The notes beneath the pieces were generated by a model. That model did no database searches. It saw only the letters and a program-made list of their open reading frames with translations, and was not told the DNA's origin. The translations under genes were made by a program, and so were the position numbers. Shown here in pieces: positions 21,955-33,625 of a stretch of DNA of 64,000 bases. This DNA is from Peromyscus leucopus. Lineage: Eukaryota; Chordata; Mammalia; Rodentia; Cricetidae. The stretch spans positions 15,999,798-16,063,797 of the forward strand of contig NC_051068.1 of NCBI RefSeq assembly GCF_004664715.2. Direction: 5' to 3'. The first letter of the stretch is position 1. The number at the start of each line of letters is the position of its first letter.

Positions 21955-23712
21955 TTTTGTTGTTGTTTCAAGCAGTGTGTTTATCGTTCTACAGAAAATC
22001 AAGACAGAAAACACAGTTTAAGGAGAACAAGAGCATAGGCAATTGTTATCCTACAAACACAACCTCCGTTTATGGTAAAAAGCCTTTTAAGTCTTTTTGG
22101 TCATCATTCCTGTCTTTATTCCCACATGGAGGCTTGTGTCCTCTGCTGGTTTTGCATGATGGTCTGACTCATCAGTACAGTGACTACAGCAATAGTGGCC
22201 AGTCTGGTAACCCTGCATTCTCCTAGGTGAAGATCTAGAGCACCAGTTTCCAGTGTGTCTTTTATAGCAAGAACTTTGTCCTCGCCGAGCGGTTGTGGCA
22301 CATGCCTTTAGTCCCAGCACTCGGGAGGCAGAGCCAGGTGGATCTCTGTGAGTTCGAGGCCAGCCTGGACTACCAAGTGAGTTCCAGGAAAGGCGCAAAG
22401 CTACACAGAGAAACCCTGTCTCGGAGAAAAAAAAAAAAAAAAAAACTTTGTCCTGAATAGCTAATCCAGTACTTTGTCTTCCTGGTGCACTACACAAAGT
22501 TTAGACATTATTTCACTGTTCTTAACTCAAGAATTCTCTGTCAATGCCCATGGAATAGCTTCAAACACTTCAGCAACATTCTTAATAGCACATTGTTGAA
22601 GTCCAGGACATATATTTCCATATGATGGGATCTGTCTAGCTAATTTTGTTTCTGTTACCCTCCACCAGGTATAAAACATGCCTTTGAAAACTTAAGTAAC
22701 ACTATCTACTGTGCTTTCTATATCACCCATCAGATTCTCTCCAGAATCTCAAAGGACTATAGTAAAAATAGTATCCCTTTTCATGCTTAAAAACATCATC
22801 TCTGTGTCTCCAATTTCTGAGAGCTAAGCTTGTAACAATTCAGGGACAGGGGTCAGTCTAGGAAGAGCTGTAGTGCCAACGGTTTAAGTCTTCTGAGATC
22901 TTGTCTTGAATTCTGCTGGTGGCCATGTCAGAGGAACAGCAGGTGGCAATTGACTTCAGGGGATTGGTCCACCAGGAAGCAAAGTTCCAATGGGTGAATC
23001 TCCGTTAGAGGGGCAGCAAACACCAGCCTTTTCAGCGTATTTTGTTCACACAGTGAAGAGCCGTGTCTGCCACCTTGCCACCTGTTCCTCTGGTGCCTGC
23101 ACCAGTTATGAACCCACATTTTCTTCTCCCTCACTAAAATCCATAAGCTCTTCAGTGGTCTTGGCAAGCAATGCCCGTTGGTCTCCGTTATGCCATCAGA
23201 AGGACAAGTGTAGACTGTTATTTCTGCATCATTGACAGATTACTTCCCCTTCAGTCTCCTTCTTAAAACACATGCCATGAAATACTCAAGAGGAATAGAT
23301 GCCAGAGCCCAGAATTTCACAAACTGATTTTATAAACACTGAAATAGTCAGAATCAAGAAAATATACATGCCTCTGCAATAAGCTTGGCCAGAAAGCTTC
23401 ATTACCATATTTTTACTCATTATGGAGGTATGAAATAGAGATGGCATTCATCAACATCCTGAAGGATTGTTACAGAAAAACAATTCAGGGAAGACTTTCA
23501 TGGGCTTGTACAAGATACTTCACAACCTATGACCTCTGAAACTAATAGGCCAATCCTAGGCCATTCTTCAGAAAGTTCAAAGAGAGCTCCAGCAAGTACT
23601 GGGACAAAGTGCATGCCATCTCGAGCCTTTGGCTGGCTCTTGCACATGAAAGGCTGTTGTACAATCATTTCTGCAGCTCCCTTGAACTAGTTGCTTCATC
23701 ATGTGTCACAAA
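21955..23712 (-). pseudogene. processed pseudogene of Cct8 (TCP-1 theta chaperonin subunit)
   Basis: CCT8 is one of eight subunits of the cytosolic TRiC chaperonin that folds actin and tubulin. The minus strand reads as CCT8 without introns, in shifting frames: FVTHDEATSSREL at the start, GMHFVPVLAGALFELSEEWP, TVGTTALPRLTP, then SYGNICPGLQQCAIKNVAEV and AEVFEAIPWALTENS, ending near GNKDRNDDQ. These follow CCT8 order from roughly residue 80 to the C-terminus, so the copy is 5'-truncated. Multiple stops and frameshifts make it non-coding. An A-rich remnant (complement of 'ttttgttgttgtttc') marks the 3' end. A B1 splits it near the C-terminal end. Identification is from recalled CCT8 sequence. 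Confidence 0.88.
22283..22443 (+). mobile_element. young B1 SINE in the Cct8 pseudogene
   Basis: A near-complete B1 with A tail, flanked by aactttgtcct at 22272-22282 and 22444-22454 (11-bp target-site duplication). It carries the cricetid-type 'ggaaaggcgcaaagctacac' end. Confidence 0.95.
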
Positions 23713-23736
23713 AAAATTGTCATTTATAAGTTGAAC

Positions 23737-23931
23737 TTATAAATGGCTGGAGAATTGACTCCATGAAAAAGAGCACTGGCTGCTCTTCCAGAGGACCTGG
23801 GTTCAATCCCCAGCTCTCACATGGCAGCTCAAACTGTCTGTAACTCCACTTGTAGGGGATCTGACACCCTCACATTCAGGCAAAATACCAATGCAACATG
23901 AAATACAAATAAATAAATTAAAAAATTTAAA
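23737..23931 (+). mobile_element. B3 SINE
   Basis: 'gagcactggctgctcttcca' head, 'ctgtctgtaactccacttgt' B3 body and an AATAAA-rich tail, flanked by aagttgaac at 23728-23736 and 23932-23940. Confidence 0.9.
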
Positions 23932-23940
23932 AAGTTGAAC

Positions 23941-25160
23941 ACGGGCTTACTAGACTACAGAATTCTAAGTATATTTCTAAACATTTAAACAAATACTTGT
24001 ATATAAATATAGATAACACTATTATTCATCCTAATATAAAAAATAAAACCCAGATTGTCGATCAACTATCAGATATATAAACAATGTAGATCTGTATAAT
24101 GAAATATAATTTAGTCATAAAAAGGAATGAAGTACTGATATTTGCCATAGTACATTATACTAAGCAAAATAAACTCATCACAAAAGACATTTCTGTGAAA
24201 TGTTCATGAATGATGGATCTGCAGAGACAATGGATTAGTCATTGTTAGGTACTGATGGAAAGGCAACCCAGTGACAGCTAAGAGGTAACGTCTCGGGTGG
24301 AAATGTTCAGAAATTTACCAGTGGTGATCATTGTGCGGCATCAGGAAAATATGAAAAGCTGTTGAAATTTCACATGTTAAGCAAGTGAATCTTATTAAAC
24401 TATATCACAATAAAAATGTTTGCAAACTCATACAATATATAAAAAAGACACATCATAACCAAGTGTGTATGATCCAGAAATGCAAGTGTTTTAATAGCCA
24501 AAGCAGTCAATCAGTGTGGTTCATATGAAAAAGGAACAGACAAAATAATAATCTATTAGATATTAAAAACTCACTCAGGAAAAAGAACTAGGAAAAATGG
24601 AGTCCATAGCACTTATCATACTTAATAGTGAAAATAGATGTTTTCTCTCTCTTTAAAATTGGGTAAGACAGGACACTTTTACCATGTCTATTCAACATTA
24701 TACTAGACAGCAAAATAAGATAAAACATAAATCCATATGAATTAAAATGAATTAAGTGATCTTCATTCGCAAATGGCATAATGATGTATGTGGTATATTG
24801 TAAAGAATTTATTAAAGATTAGAAGTTATAAAGGTATTTAGCAACATCACAGGATTCAAGATAAATGGACAAAATCTGCTTTATTTCTATATACTCGTCA
24901 CAAAGAACCATACATGAAATTAAAACAAATTCATAATGATATCAAAAATAAATTTTAAAATAGTGCAATACTGATAAGTCATAAAATCTGCTGCTAGGGA
25001 AATTTAAAGATCTAAGCAAGCAATATATGTTATGCTTCTGAGATAAAATTTTCCTTATTCCTAAAATGACAATTGTCTTTCGTATTAATGTATCATTTAC
25101 ACCAAGGCTTCAGAATAGTATTACTGATATGCCATCAGATCGTCCCTTGTAAGACACGGT
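23941..25160 (+). mobile_element. ancient L1 fragments
   Basis: The part to about 24420 resembles an old mammalian L1 3' end ('tatatcacaataaaaatgtt'). From about 24440 ORF2-like sequence appears. No frame is open. Boundaries are approximate. Confidence 0.55.
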
Positions 25161-25249
25161 GCTGTGCAACTGCCCTTGCCTCCCTGGGTGCGAGGCATCC
25201 CGCTGCACTCCAGCTGTAGTAACAAGTGTATGAAAACACTGCTGTGCTT

Positions 25250-25438
25250 ATTTTATGACTTATTTATTTTCATTTTATGTGCACTGGTGTTTTGCCTGCA
25301 TGTATGTTTGTGTGAGGGTGTCAGATCTTGGAGTTAGAGACAATTGTGAGCTGCCACGTAGGTGCTGGGAATTGAACCCAGGTCCTCTGGAAGAGCAGCC
25401 AGTGCTCTTAACCACTGAGCCATCTCTCCAGTCCCCAC
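25250..25438 (-). mobile_element. B3 SINE
   Basis: The complement of the B2/B3 head is clear ('ccactgagccatctctccag') and the B3-type body runs to 'gcactggtgttttgcctgca'. Little diverged. Confidence 0.88.
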
Positions 25439-25838
25439 TTCTGTTCTTATTTAACTTGACAAAATCATAAATATAACAGAGTTGGGAAATAAACCCCACA
25501 CAGTGGGCTACTGGTCCATTGACAGAGGTTTCAATATAATCAGATTGGGCAGGGGGAGCCTGATCAACTGGAACGGGAATCCAGACTCTTACACCACACT
25601 CAAATTTCAATTGAACCATAAAACTCAAATGGTCTAAACTACAAAATACATAGAAATGTAGGAGGGAGTCTTAGTGACCTTCAGTTAGGCCAAAATTTCT
25701 TAAGATACATCGCAAAACGTATCAATTGAATTGTATCAGTTTTTGGTCAGGGGAAAGAGAGAAGAGAGGAGAGGAACAGAAAGGGAAGGAAGGAATGAAG
25801 GAGTGTTGGGAAGAGATTAAGAAAATGTAGATATTTCA

Positions 25839-25865
25839 ACACACACACACACACACACACACACA
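25839..25865. repeat. (AC)n microsatellite
   Basis: About 13 AC units. Confidence 0.95.
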
Positions 25866-25869
25866 GCAG

Positions 25870-27640
25870 ATGCAAAATTATGAATAAAATATATCTGGAA
25901 TAAAGGACTTCATACAGAACCTATTTTAAAAGTCTTATAACTTAATAATAAGAAATAAAGCAAGAAGATGGAAAATTCAGTGTCAGCTTGGTCCACAAAG
26001 CAAGAGCCTTCTCAAAAAAGTTTGAAGTTGTCTACACAGCCCTGTGACATGCTGTATCCTTTAGAAGTCACAAGGATGGATGCAGTTGTGGAGATCTGTC
26101 TGGGAGAAATGCAGAGCCAGCCAGTTTCAGTGGCAGAAATAGTCTCGAAAGGACCCAATTTTGGATGGATTGTTATTTTATGGAAATGGTCACCAAAATG
26201 GAGATCTCTTTCAGAACCAAATGATTCTTAAATGTGCCGTGACAATGGAGAAACTGAAGTGAAAAGAAGGCTCCAGAAGTCATCAGAGACAGAGAAATTG
26301 GCGGTGTCTGTGTGTCCAAGCGAAACAGGTTTCTGAATGGATCTGGTGAAGCATATAAACCAACCTTAGTACTGACTTTACATTGACTCCCTCATTCCTC
26401 TGTAGGGATACAAATTCTTGTGATGTGACTGTAAAACAGTTTTCCTGTAGAACATAAGGCACTTGAAGTTCTTGCTCTGAACATCTGCACTCAGACTCCA
26501 CAAAGCAAACCCAAGCTGCATTGTTCCTGTAAGCTTCCGAGTCATCAGGACAGACAGACTGACTGGCTTCAGCTTGCCTTCAAGTAAGTCTCTGAGCGGA
26601 AATAATGCACTGGTGAGCTGCCTGCTCCTGCTCCGCTTCCTTCCTTGCTCATCTCCTTACAAAACCCAGCTGTTCTGCCAGGCCCAATGCTGCTCCTTAT
26701 TACATGAGATGTACCCATCCACAAATTTCAGACAAAAACCTATTCGACTATGTAACTAGTTTGTTGGAATTCTGTCATTCCGAGGTTAGAGCTCAAGGAA
26801 TACTTGACACCTACAAGACACTCAGCTTTCCAGTACAGGTGTTTGCTGGCATGGAGCCAGCCAGACTGGACTGCCTAAAGCAACACCTATACTCTGAGAA
26901 AAAAGGACTCACTCAAATTTACTATGCTGTGCTCAGGAAGCATGCAGAATCTACCCTCCCATGTATACATCACAATGCTATGAAAAGTTAAGGATAAAGC
27001 AGGAGGGTTCAGAGAAATTCAAAGACTTCTCTTAATGTAGACTTCCCGGCTTCTTTTGGAAACCCTGTAGGGTATCAATACAGTTTATGTCACTCATCCC
27101 AGGTAATAGTAGGACACAGGAATGAACACTTCTCTCCTGCTGTTCAATGGTGATACAGCCAGGAGATCCCCAAATCGAATGCAGCTCAACATCTGGACAG
27201 CAGCTCTCATCTGCAGGGCAGCCTCACTGCTCCACTAAGAGCAGCAGGGCGAGCCTGTCCCAGGCCAGCCTCTTTCAAAGACCCAAGAACAGCACAAGCC
27301 CAGCACTCAACTGGAGCTTTATCAGCTGGTTCCCACTGCCGGTCTTTACCAAGTTGCTTTCATCAAAGATTACAAAGGCAAGGGCCTTTTTTAAAGGGAA
27401 CATTCTGGAGGGGGAAATTGAGGCCCCCTGTGCACCAATCCTGCATATTCTCAGAAGAAAGCTAATGATAAACAATTTAAATGCCATTCTAAGGTATAAG
27501 ATTCAGTGTATACAATTATCTAATTTCAGAATATCATCATCATCCTGCAAATAAGCCTGTGTCCATTAGCAGACGTCCCCCACTCCCCATCATGCACTCC
27601 AGTCACAGACTCTTTGCCATGCTGTTGCCCACTCTAGACA
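25870..27640. other. unassigned 1.8-kb region
   Basis: This is the longest intergenic stretch I cannot match to a repeat family. Frames at 25968-26231 (87 residues), 26704-26991 (95 residues, containing DKNLFDYVTSLLEFCHSEVR and QIYYAVLRKHAEST) and 27147-27554 (135 residues) are longer than usual for noise, and the 26704-26991 frame has a protein-like composition. No splice pattern, start context or recognisable family supports a gene. An old retropseudogene is possible. Confidence 0.3.
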
Positions 27641-28725
27641 TTTCTTACATAAGTAATCATACTGTAAGACTAGTTCTTCTCATCTACCATGTTTTCAAGA
27701 TCATTCATGTTGTAGCATCTTCATTGTTTTAATTAGCACACAAATTAGTCTGTGTTATTACAGCATCTTCCTCCCTACCGCTCTCTGTAGCTCCCTTTCT
27801 GCTTTAGATCACATGGTCCATTACTTCCCCTTTCCCCCTCTCATGGTCCTCTTTCCAGTTTTATAGCTAGTAGCTATACTCACACCCACATATATACATG
27901 TGTATAAAAATCAATAGCTAAGGCCTGCATATGAGAACAGTTCCTGAGCCTGGATTACAATATTTTCTAGATCCATCCATTTCCCTGCAAATTCATTTTT
28001 ATTTACAGCTGAATAAAATTCAATTGTGCATATTTACCATATTTTCACTATCCATTTATCTGTGGCTGTGTCCAGTGTGTCTAGGCTGGTTCTATTTCCT
28101 TGTTCTTGTAGAGCAGAATAGACACTGTGGTGATTTCTGTGGTAGGGCACAAAGTCCTTTGTGTATATGTCCAGGGTGTATACACAGCTCACATGGTAGT
28201 TCTATTTTTACTTCTTAAAGGACCTGCTGTACAGATTTCCATAACGGCTGCACTAGTTTACATTCCCACCACTAGTGAATAGGGTTATTTCCCCACAACT
28301 GCACCAACATTTGTTGCAGTTTGTTTCTTTATGACAGATGTTTGAACTGGAATGAAGATCTCAAAGTTTTATTTTGCATCTCTGATGGCTAAGGATGTTT
28401 TTTAAAGAACACTTTGAAATTTTTTATTAGCATTTTATATATTTCATTCCTTTTTGTTGACAAATACCATTGAACTGGTGTAGGTACATATCAGCCAGCC
28501 AGTTGGTACTTGCACTGCTTCTGCGTTTTTAGCTACTATGCTATTAATATTTTTGTATGTTTGTAAAGAAACAGGAGTTTTCCATTCTCTTGAGTGTACC
28601 TAGAATTCTTAGATCCCATGCTAACTCCGTGTTTATTGGGGAAGGCTCATTTTTTCCTAAAGCCAGTGCAAGAGTTTACAATCCTTCCCACAATGTACAA
28701 CAGTTCACTTCTCCACAGCCTCAGC
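27641..28725 (-). mobile_element. ancient L1 fragments
   Basis: The complement of L1 ORF2 3' sequence is recognisable ('tagatccatccatttccctg', 'agtttacattcccaccacta'), with a second similar piece at 28640-28725 ('gagtttacaatccttcccac'). Confidence 0.65.
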
Positions 28726-28734
28726 AACAATGGT

Positions 28735-28868
28735 CCTTCCTTCCTTCCTTCCTTCCTTCCTTCCTTCCTTCCTTCCTTCCTTCCTTCCTTCCTTCCTTCC
28801 TCCCTCCCTCCCTCCCTCCCTTCCTTCCTTCCTTCCTTCCTTCCTTCCTTCCTTCTTTCCTCCTCCCT
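28735..28868. repeat. (TTCC)n microsatellite, interrupted
   Basis: TTCC units run from 28735 to 28800, are replaced by TCCC units at 28801-28820, then resume to about 28868. The long Pro/Leu/Ser frames across it are artefacts. Confidence 0.97.
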
Positions 28869-28869
28869 T

Positions 28870-28950
28870 TTCGGTGCAGAATCAAACCCAGAGTGTCACA
28901 TGCGTGAAGCAAGTACTGTCACTGAGCTACAAACTCAGCTCCTGTCCCAG
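28870..28950 (-). mobile_element. ID-like SINE
   Basis: The complement of the ID core is visible in 'cactgagctacaaactcagc' and 'cagaatcaaacccagagtgt'. Confidence 0.6.
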
Positions 28951-29132
28951 TCTGATAAGTGCAGTGCAGTTAAGGAGGTTAAAGAAGTCGGGTCTCTCAG
29001 GCTTATTTACATTATCCTATTAATGGTGTTGAAGTTTTTCCTTATGCTAATTGGACACTTAGAGACTAAGAAACATTAGAGAAATGTCTACTTCATTTAT
29101 TTAGAAACTGGGTTATTAAGATCTAAGAGTCC

Positions 29133-29330
29133 CTAGGCCAGTGAGAGAGCTCAGTGAGTAAAGACACTTGCTGTGGAAGCCTGATAACCTGAGTTCAGTC
29201 TCTGGAACCCACATAAATGTGAAAGGAGAAAATTAAAGTTGTCCTCTAACCTCCAAGTATATGCTATGGCATGCACACCCACACACACATATACATCGTG
29301 CACACATACAATAATAATACATATTTTAAA
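29133..29330 (+). mobile_element. RSINE1/B4-type SINE
   Basis: 'gagagctcagtgagtaaaga' head, 'gttgtcctctaacctccaag' body and a CA/TAATAA tail. Its tail begins a segment that is copied again at 30011. Confidence 0.75.
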
Positions 29331-29422
29331 GATCTAAGAGTCTATTATATTCTCTGGATCTATTACATTGTATATTCAAAGTCTGCTGACCTATTACACT
29401 AGTTTATGTCACATTCCATTAA
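29294..29422 (+). repeat. 129-bp duplicated segment, copy 1
   Basis: It starts inside the SINE tail (catcgtgcacacatacaata) and extends into flanking unique sequence to ccattaa. It is repeated at 30011-30139. Confidence 0.93.
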
Positions 29423-30010
29423 TTTTCAAAGTATATTCAAGTTCAGATACATAATTCAGATACATATTTTTACTAATTACATCAAAACTTCACCATAAAT
29501 TTGAAATTGCACAAAAAATTAAAGCCATGGTAGCTTTCTCAAATAATTCTATAAGGTATAGGCAAAGAGACTTGCAAAGACATATGTAATGTATGGATGC
29601 TATCTAACACTGACTTGCAATGTTGTGTAAGGGAGTGTAGTTTACATCCTAGTTACTAACACTAAGAAACTACTGGCAATTAAATGGAAAAATAAAAGAT
29701 GATGTTTAAAAATCCTTAGACTGAAATAATTCCTAGCTAAATAATTTGCTTTCTGGGAATTGCTTCAAAATGAATCATGGTTTCAAACACAGGTAGCATG
29801 CATATAAGTAAGATTTCCATGAGCCAAGCAAGTTGAAATGGACTCGTTACACTATTTTTCCTTTTTGAAATTTTTCATTAAAAATTTAAAAGACACAACC
29901 GCATAGAAAAGCACAAGCAGGTTGTCGTGTTTTATTTATTCATTTGTAGTAGTGGACTGAACTCAGGGCCGCCCTCACATGCTAGCCAGGGACTGTCTGC
30001 ATGTGAGGCA

Positions 30011-30139
30011 CATCGTGCACACATACAATAATAATACATTTTTTAAATATCTAAGAGTCTATTATATTCTCTGGATCTATTACATTGTATGTTCAAAGTC
30101 TGCTGACCTATTACACTAGTTTATGTCACATTCCATTAA
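30011..30139 (+). repeat. 129-bp duplicated segment, copy 2
   Basis: Same orientation and constant offset of 717 bp from copy 1, with only a few differences. Here it is flanked by unrelated SINE-like sequence, so it is the likely insertion. Confidence 0.93.
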
Positions 30140-30489
30140 ATTATCCCAGTGCTCTTGAACCTGTGACCAGGGACCAATGTAGGCTGAAGCAACCTTATAC
30201 AGCTGCACAGGCAGCTGAAACAGAACGGTAACTACATCTTTAAGAATTTAACTAAAATCTCAAAAGTAAAAGATCTGAAAACTTAATGAAATGATAACTG
30301 CAGGTACTTCGTGCCATTTTAATGCTCCTCACCAGTGACTGTCTACCATCGCTTATACTTTGTCCTCCAGAGCATCAGGCACCAGCACCAACCCTCAAAC
30401 TCATCTCTCAAACACTCACTTGCACTTGCTTCAGAAAATACTGGCTTCATGGAGGAGTGTAGCCTAGACTAATTTCACATCTTTTTACC

Positions 30490-31110
30490 AATTCTACAGC
30501 AATTTCTCAGACCTTCTGAAAGTCACCCAGATTGTATATCTTGTAAATAAGAATGCTAATTTGAAAAATATATCCCCCAGTATGGGCATGTGTATGAAGG
30601 ACCAACAAGGATGTGGAGAAACAGCAATACTTGTGTGGTGTAGAACATTTCTAAATAGTACAGCCACAATTCCAACACTAAATATGTGAGAGAAATTAAA
30701 ATGGATCCACACAAAGGCAAATACAGGAACATCTATAGCATCATTACTTTTTAAAAAAGTAGACACATTAAATGTCTACCACAAATGAGTACAGAGATGA
30801 GATCTGGTTCACTCCACAGTGGAAGCATGCAGCAGTCTGAGGAGCTAACCACACACATGGCACAGAAATAGCACACCACAAGGTGATGCAGAAGTCTAGG
30901 AACTACATGACTCACCCTAAAAGGGAAAATGTATTCAGATAGCACATCAGCCGGGTTGCCTAGGAAGGGACAGGAGCGGCTCAGGGGACATTTCCAGTCA
31001 GGTGGCAACGTTCTAAAACTTGATTGTGATGATACAATGCTCGAATCTGCTGAGCCACTGAACTGTGTCCTGCTAATGACTGAGTTTTACAGCACAAGGA
31101 TAATCCTTTG
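30490..31110 (+). mobile_element. ancient L1 3' fragment
   Basis: 'caacaaggatgtggagaaac' and the end 'aaacttgattgtgatgatac' are recognisable old L1 3' sequence. Strongly diverged, not coding. Confidence 0.6.
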
Positions 31111-31839
31111 ATGGAGCCATTTCTGGTGCTGGCACCACTGAACTGTACCCTCGGCTTCCTGTGAGCCTATGAAGAGCTATGAAAACAAACACCGAGGAAG
31201 ACTGCTAAAGCTCTGGCTGGCAGTCCAGAGACTCAATAAGAACTCTAATGACGGGAGGACACAGTCCACATTTGCTTGAAAGTGTGTTGCCTGCAAAGGA
31301 TCCTGTCTCCACATCCTGTTCACAGTGATGGTTACTGTCGGCTGAGGACACAGCGCAGCCTATAGAAACCTCCTCCACTGTTCATGGCAGCACAGCATTT
31401 TGGCCATGTTACACAACTGTTTCACTCTAAACTTACCCCGTCACTATTGCTATTTTCTTTTGGAAAATGTCTTGCTTGATATCACCCAATTTTTTCATTA
31501 GACAAAATTTTCTGAGTAGTAACCCAAAATAAAATTTTAATATTTGCATTGAAGATGCCTTTAAATAAACACTTTCTAGATGTAAAACGGCTGTTCTTTC
31601 TCTTCTTCCATATCTGCTAATTAAGCTGTTCCTTGTATGCTTCAAACACTTGCTTCAAATCAAACTTAGTTTTCACTATTTGGGTTCAAAACTCTTCTGT
31701 TTCCTTGAATTTGCTGGATTCTTTCTTCCAGGAAGGGCCAACTTTCCTCTTAGTCTCCATGTCTCTCCCTTGGCTGGCAGCTTTGTCAAAGAGGTAACGC
31801 TACTTTACCTTCTCAGTCAACTGCTAACACATCTCAGTG
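31111..31839. other. no recognisable feature
   Basis: Unique-looking intergenic sequence. Short frames only; no gene, RNA or repeat that I can support. Confidence 0.5.
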
Positions 31840-32060
31840 ACAGGTGTGCAGCTCAGTTCGTCCAGTTTCGGGAGGCCCTGGGTTCCCTCTCCAGCACTGC
31901 ATACCAGACATGGGGGTTCATGCCTGTGATCCCAGCATTCAGGAGGTAGAAGCAGGAGGGTCAGGAGTTCAAGATCATCCTCAGTTACACAGTGAGTTCA
32001 AGGCCAGTCTGGGCTATGTGAGACCACTTCAAGCGCAAAAACAAAACATTTTAAGACACA
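31840..32060 (+). mobile_element. B4-type SINE
   Basis: ID-like head ('gtgcagctcagttcgtccag') followed by a B1-like part ('cctgtgatcccagcattcag', 'caaggccagtctgggctatg'). Confidence 0.75.
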
Positions 32061-32077
32061 AATATTAAAAACCAACC

Positions 32078-32275
32078 AAAGGAGCTGGAGGGATGTCTGG
32101 GCAGTTAAGAGCATTGGCTGTTCCTCCCTAGGATGAGTTCCATTCTCAGAAGCTACATGGGGGGTTCACAAGCATCTGACTGCAATCTCATGGGATTTAA
32201 CACCCTCTTCTGGCCTCCTTGCGCAGGAAGCACAGATATACATAAAGGCAAATCACCCACACATGTAAAATAAAA
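32078..32275 (+). mobile_element. B2/B3 SINE
   Basis: 'gagctggagggatgtctggg' head and 'acaccctcttctggcctcct' body with an AAATAAAA end. Confidence 0.75.
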
Positions 32276-32284
32276 AGGGGGAAG

Positions 32285-32420
32285 AAAAACAGCCCAAACT
32301 GGGCATGGTACCACCTGCCCTTAATCTCAACATCTGGGAAGCTGAGAGACAGAATTAAACATCGGAGGCAACCCTGGGCTATAGCAGTGACCCATTTCCA
32401 AAAACACAAAGCCAAAACCA
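32285..32420 (+). mobile_element. old B1-like SINE
   Basis: 'aactgggcatggtaccacct' and 'ggcaaccctgggctatagca' correspond to the B1 head and body. Diverged. Confidence 0.65.
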
Positions 32421-32484
32421 AGTTTAAAAAATCCAATCGTAACAAATCTCATAAAAAAAACACTTATAAAAGAGAACAGCAGTA

Positions 32485-32640
32485 GGATGTGGTGGAGCGC
32501 TCCTTTAATCCCAGCAGTCAGGAGGCGAGGCAGGTGGATTATTCTGAGTTCACAGCCAGCCTGGTCTACACAGGAAAACCCTGTCTCAAAACAAAACCCA
32601 CACTACCAAAACAAGCAAACAACAACAACAACAACAACAG
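32485..32640 (+). mobile_element. B1 SINE
   Basis: 'ggatgtggtggagcgctcct' to 'aaaaccctgtctcaaaacaa', with a CAA-rich tail. Confidence 0.85.
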
Positions 32641-32884
32641 AACAACCCATCCACAAAAGATAAAGCGTAAACGCAAAGTTCTGAATTAAGTAGGGTCATC
32701 TGTATCTGATGGCTCAAAGGCCTCACATTATAGCAGACAAACAAGTATGAACTACTTGATGATCTTGGAACAGCATCACTGCAAAAAAAAAAAAAAAAAA
32801 AAAAAAAATCAAACAAAGTTACTAATACAACTTGCTTGTGAATGTAGAGAAAGTTTGTATACACTTAAACATATTTTTAGTCTC

Positions 32885-33052
32885 AGTATAAGAGTAGGGG
32901 ATATAGGCCGGGCGGTGGTGGCGCACGCCTTTAATCCCAGCACTCGGGAGGCAGAGGCAGGCGGATCTCTGTGAGTTCGAGGCCAGCCTGGGCTACCAAG
33001 TGAGTTCCAGGAAAGGCGCAAAGCTACACAGAGAAACCCTGTCTCGAAAAAT

Positions 33053-33088
<36 letters not shown>

Positions 33089-33310
33089 TAGGAGATATAG
33101 CTGAGTACAGGACTTGCCTAACACACTCAATGCCGGCTTTGATCCCCAGGCCCAAATAAACCAGGTGTGATAGTGCACACCTGTAATCCCAGCACTCAAA
33201 AGATGGGGGCTGGATGACCAGAAGTTCAAGGACATCCTTGGCTACACAGTGATTTTGAGAACAGCCTGGAATACATGAGATCCCATCTCAAAACAGTAAC
33301 AACAAAAGCA
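32885..33310 (+). mobile_element. B4-type SINE split by a young B1
   Basis: The B4 starts at about 32885 and resumes at 33085 (ID-like head 'agctgagtacaggacttgcc', B1-like 'cacctgtaatcccagcactc'). The interruption is the B1 at 32907-33084. Confidence 0.8.
32907..33084 (+). mobile_element. young B1 SINE
   Basis: A full B1 starting ggccgggcggtggtggcgca with a long A tail at 33053-33084. Flanks agagtaggggatata and agagtaggagatata are its target-site duplication with one change. Confidence 0.95.
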
Positions 33311-33434
33311 AAAGTGAATAACTACAAAGTAGTTCTCTTTCAATCATCCTACATAAAACCATTACCTTTCAGGCAGCTATAAAGGCTGTTTTCTTTTCAC
33401 CATAATTGACTTATGAGATTTTTTTTAAACTAAC

Positions 33435-33625
33435 CCGGGGCTGGAGAAATTAAAGTATGCTTATTGGTCCTGTCAGTTCTCAACAGCCACTTTAGGTGGC
33501 TCCCTACTGCCTGGAACTCCAGCTCCTGAGGACCCTATGCCTTCTTTCGGCCTCAACCTGCACCTGCAACCATGTGTACATTCCCCCAACAGAGGCATAT
33601 AATTAAAAGTGGAAAAGTCAACCAA
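33435..33625 (+). mobile_element. B3 SINE
   Basis: 'cggggctggagaaattaaag' head and 'tggaactccagctcctgagg' B3-type body. Diverged in the head. Confidence 0.65.

Noticed and set aside
22087..22497. 136-residue minus-strand frame
   Set aside because: It joins antisense B1 sequence with the decayed Cct8 end; not a gene.
27147..27554. 135-residue + strand frame
   Set aside because: Composition is Ser-rich and unlike any family I know, with no exon signals. Kept only as part of the unassigned region.
28557..29079. Frames rich in Phe-Leu-Pro-Ser and Arg-Lys-Glu-Gly repeats
   Set aside because: They translate the TTCC repeat on both strands.
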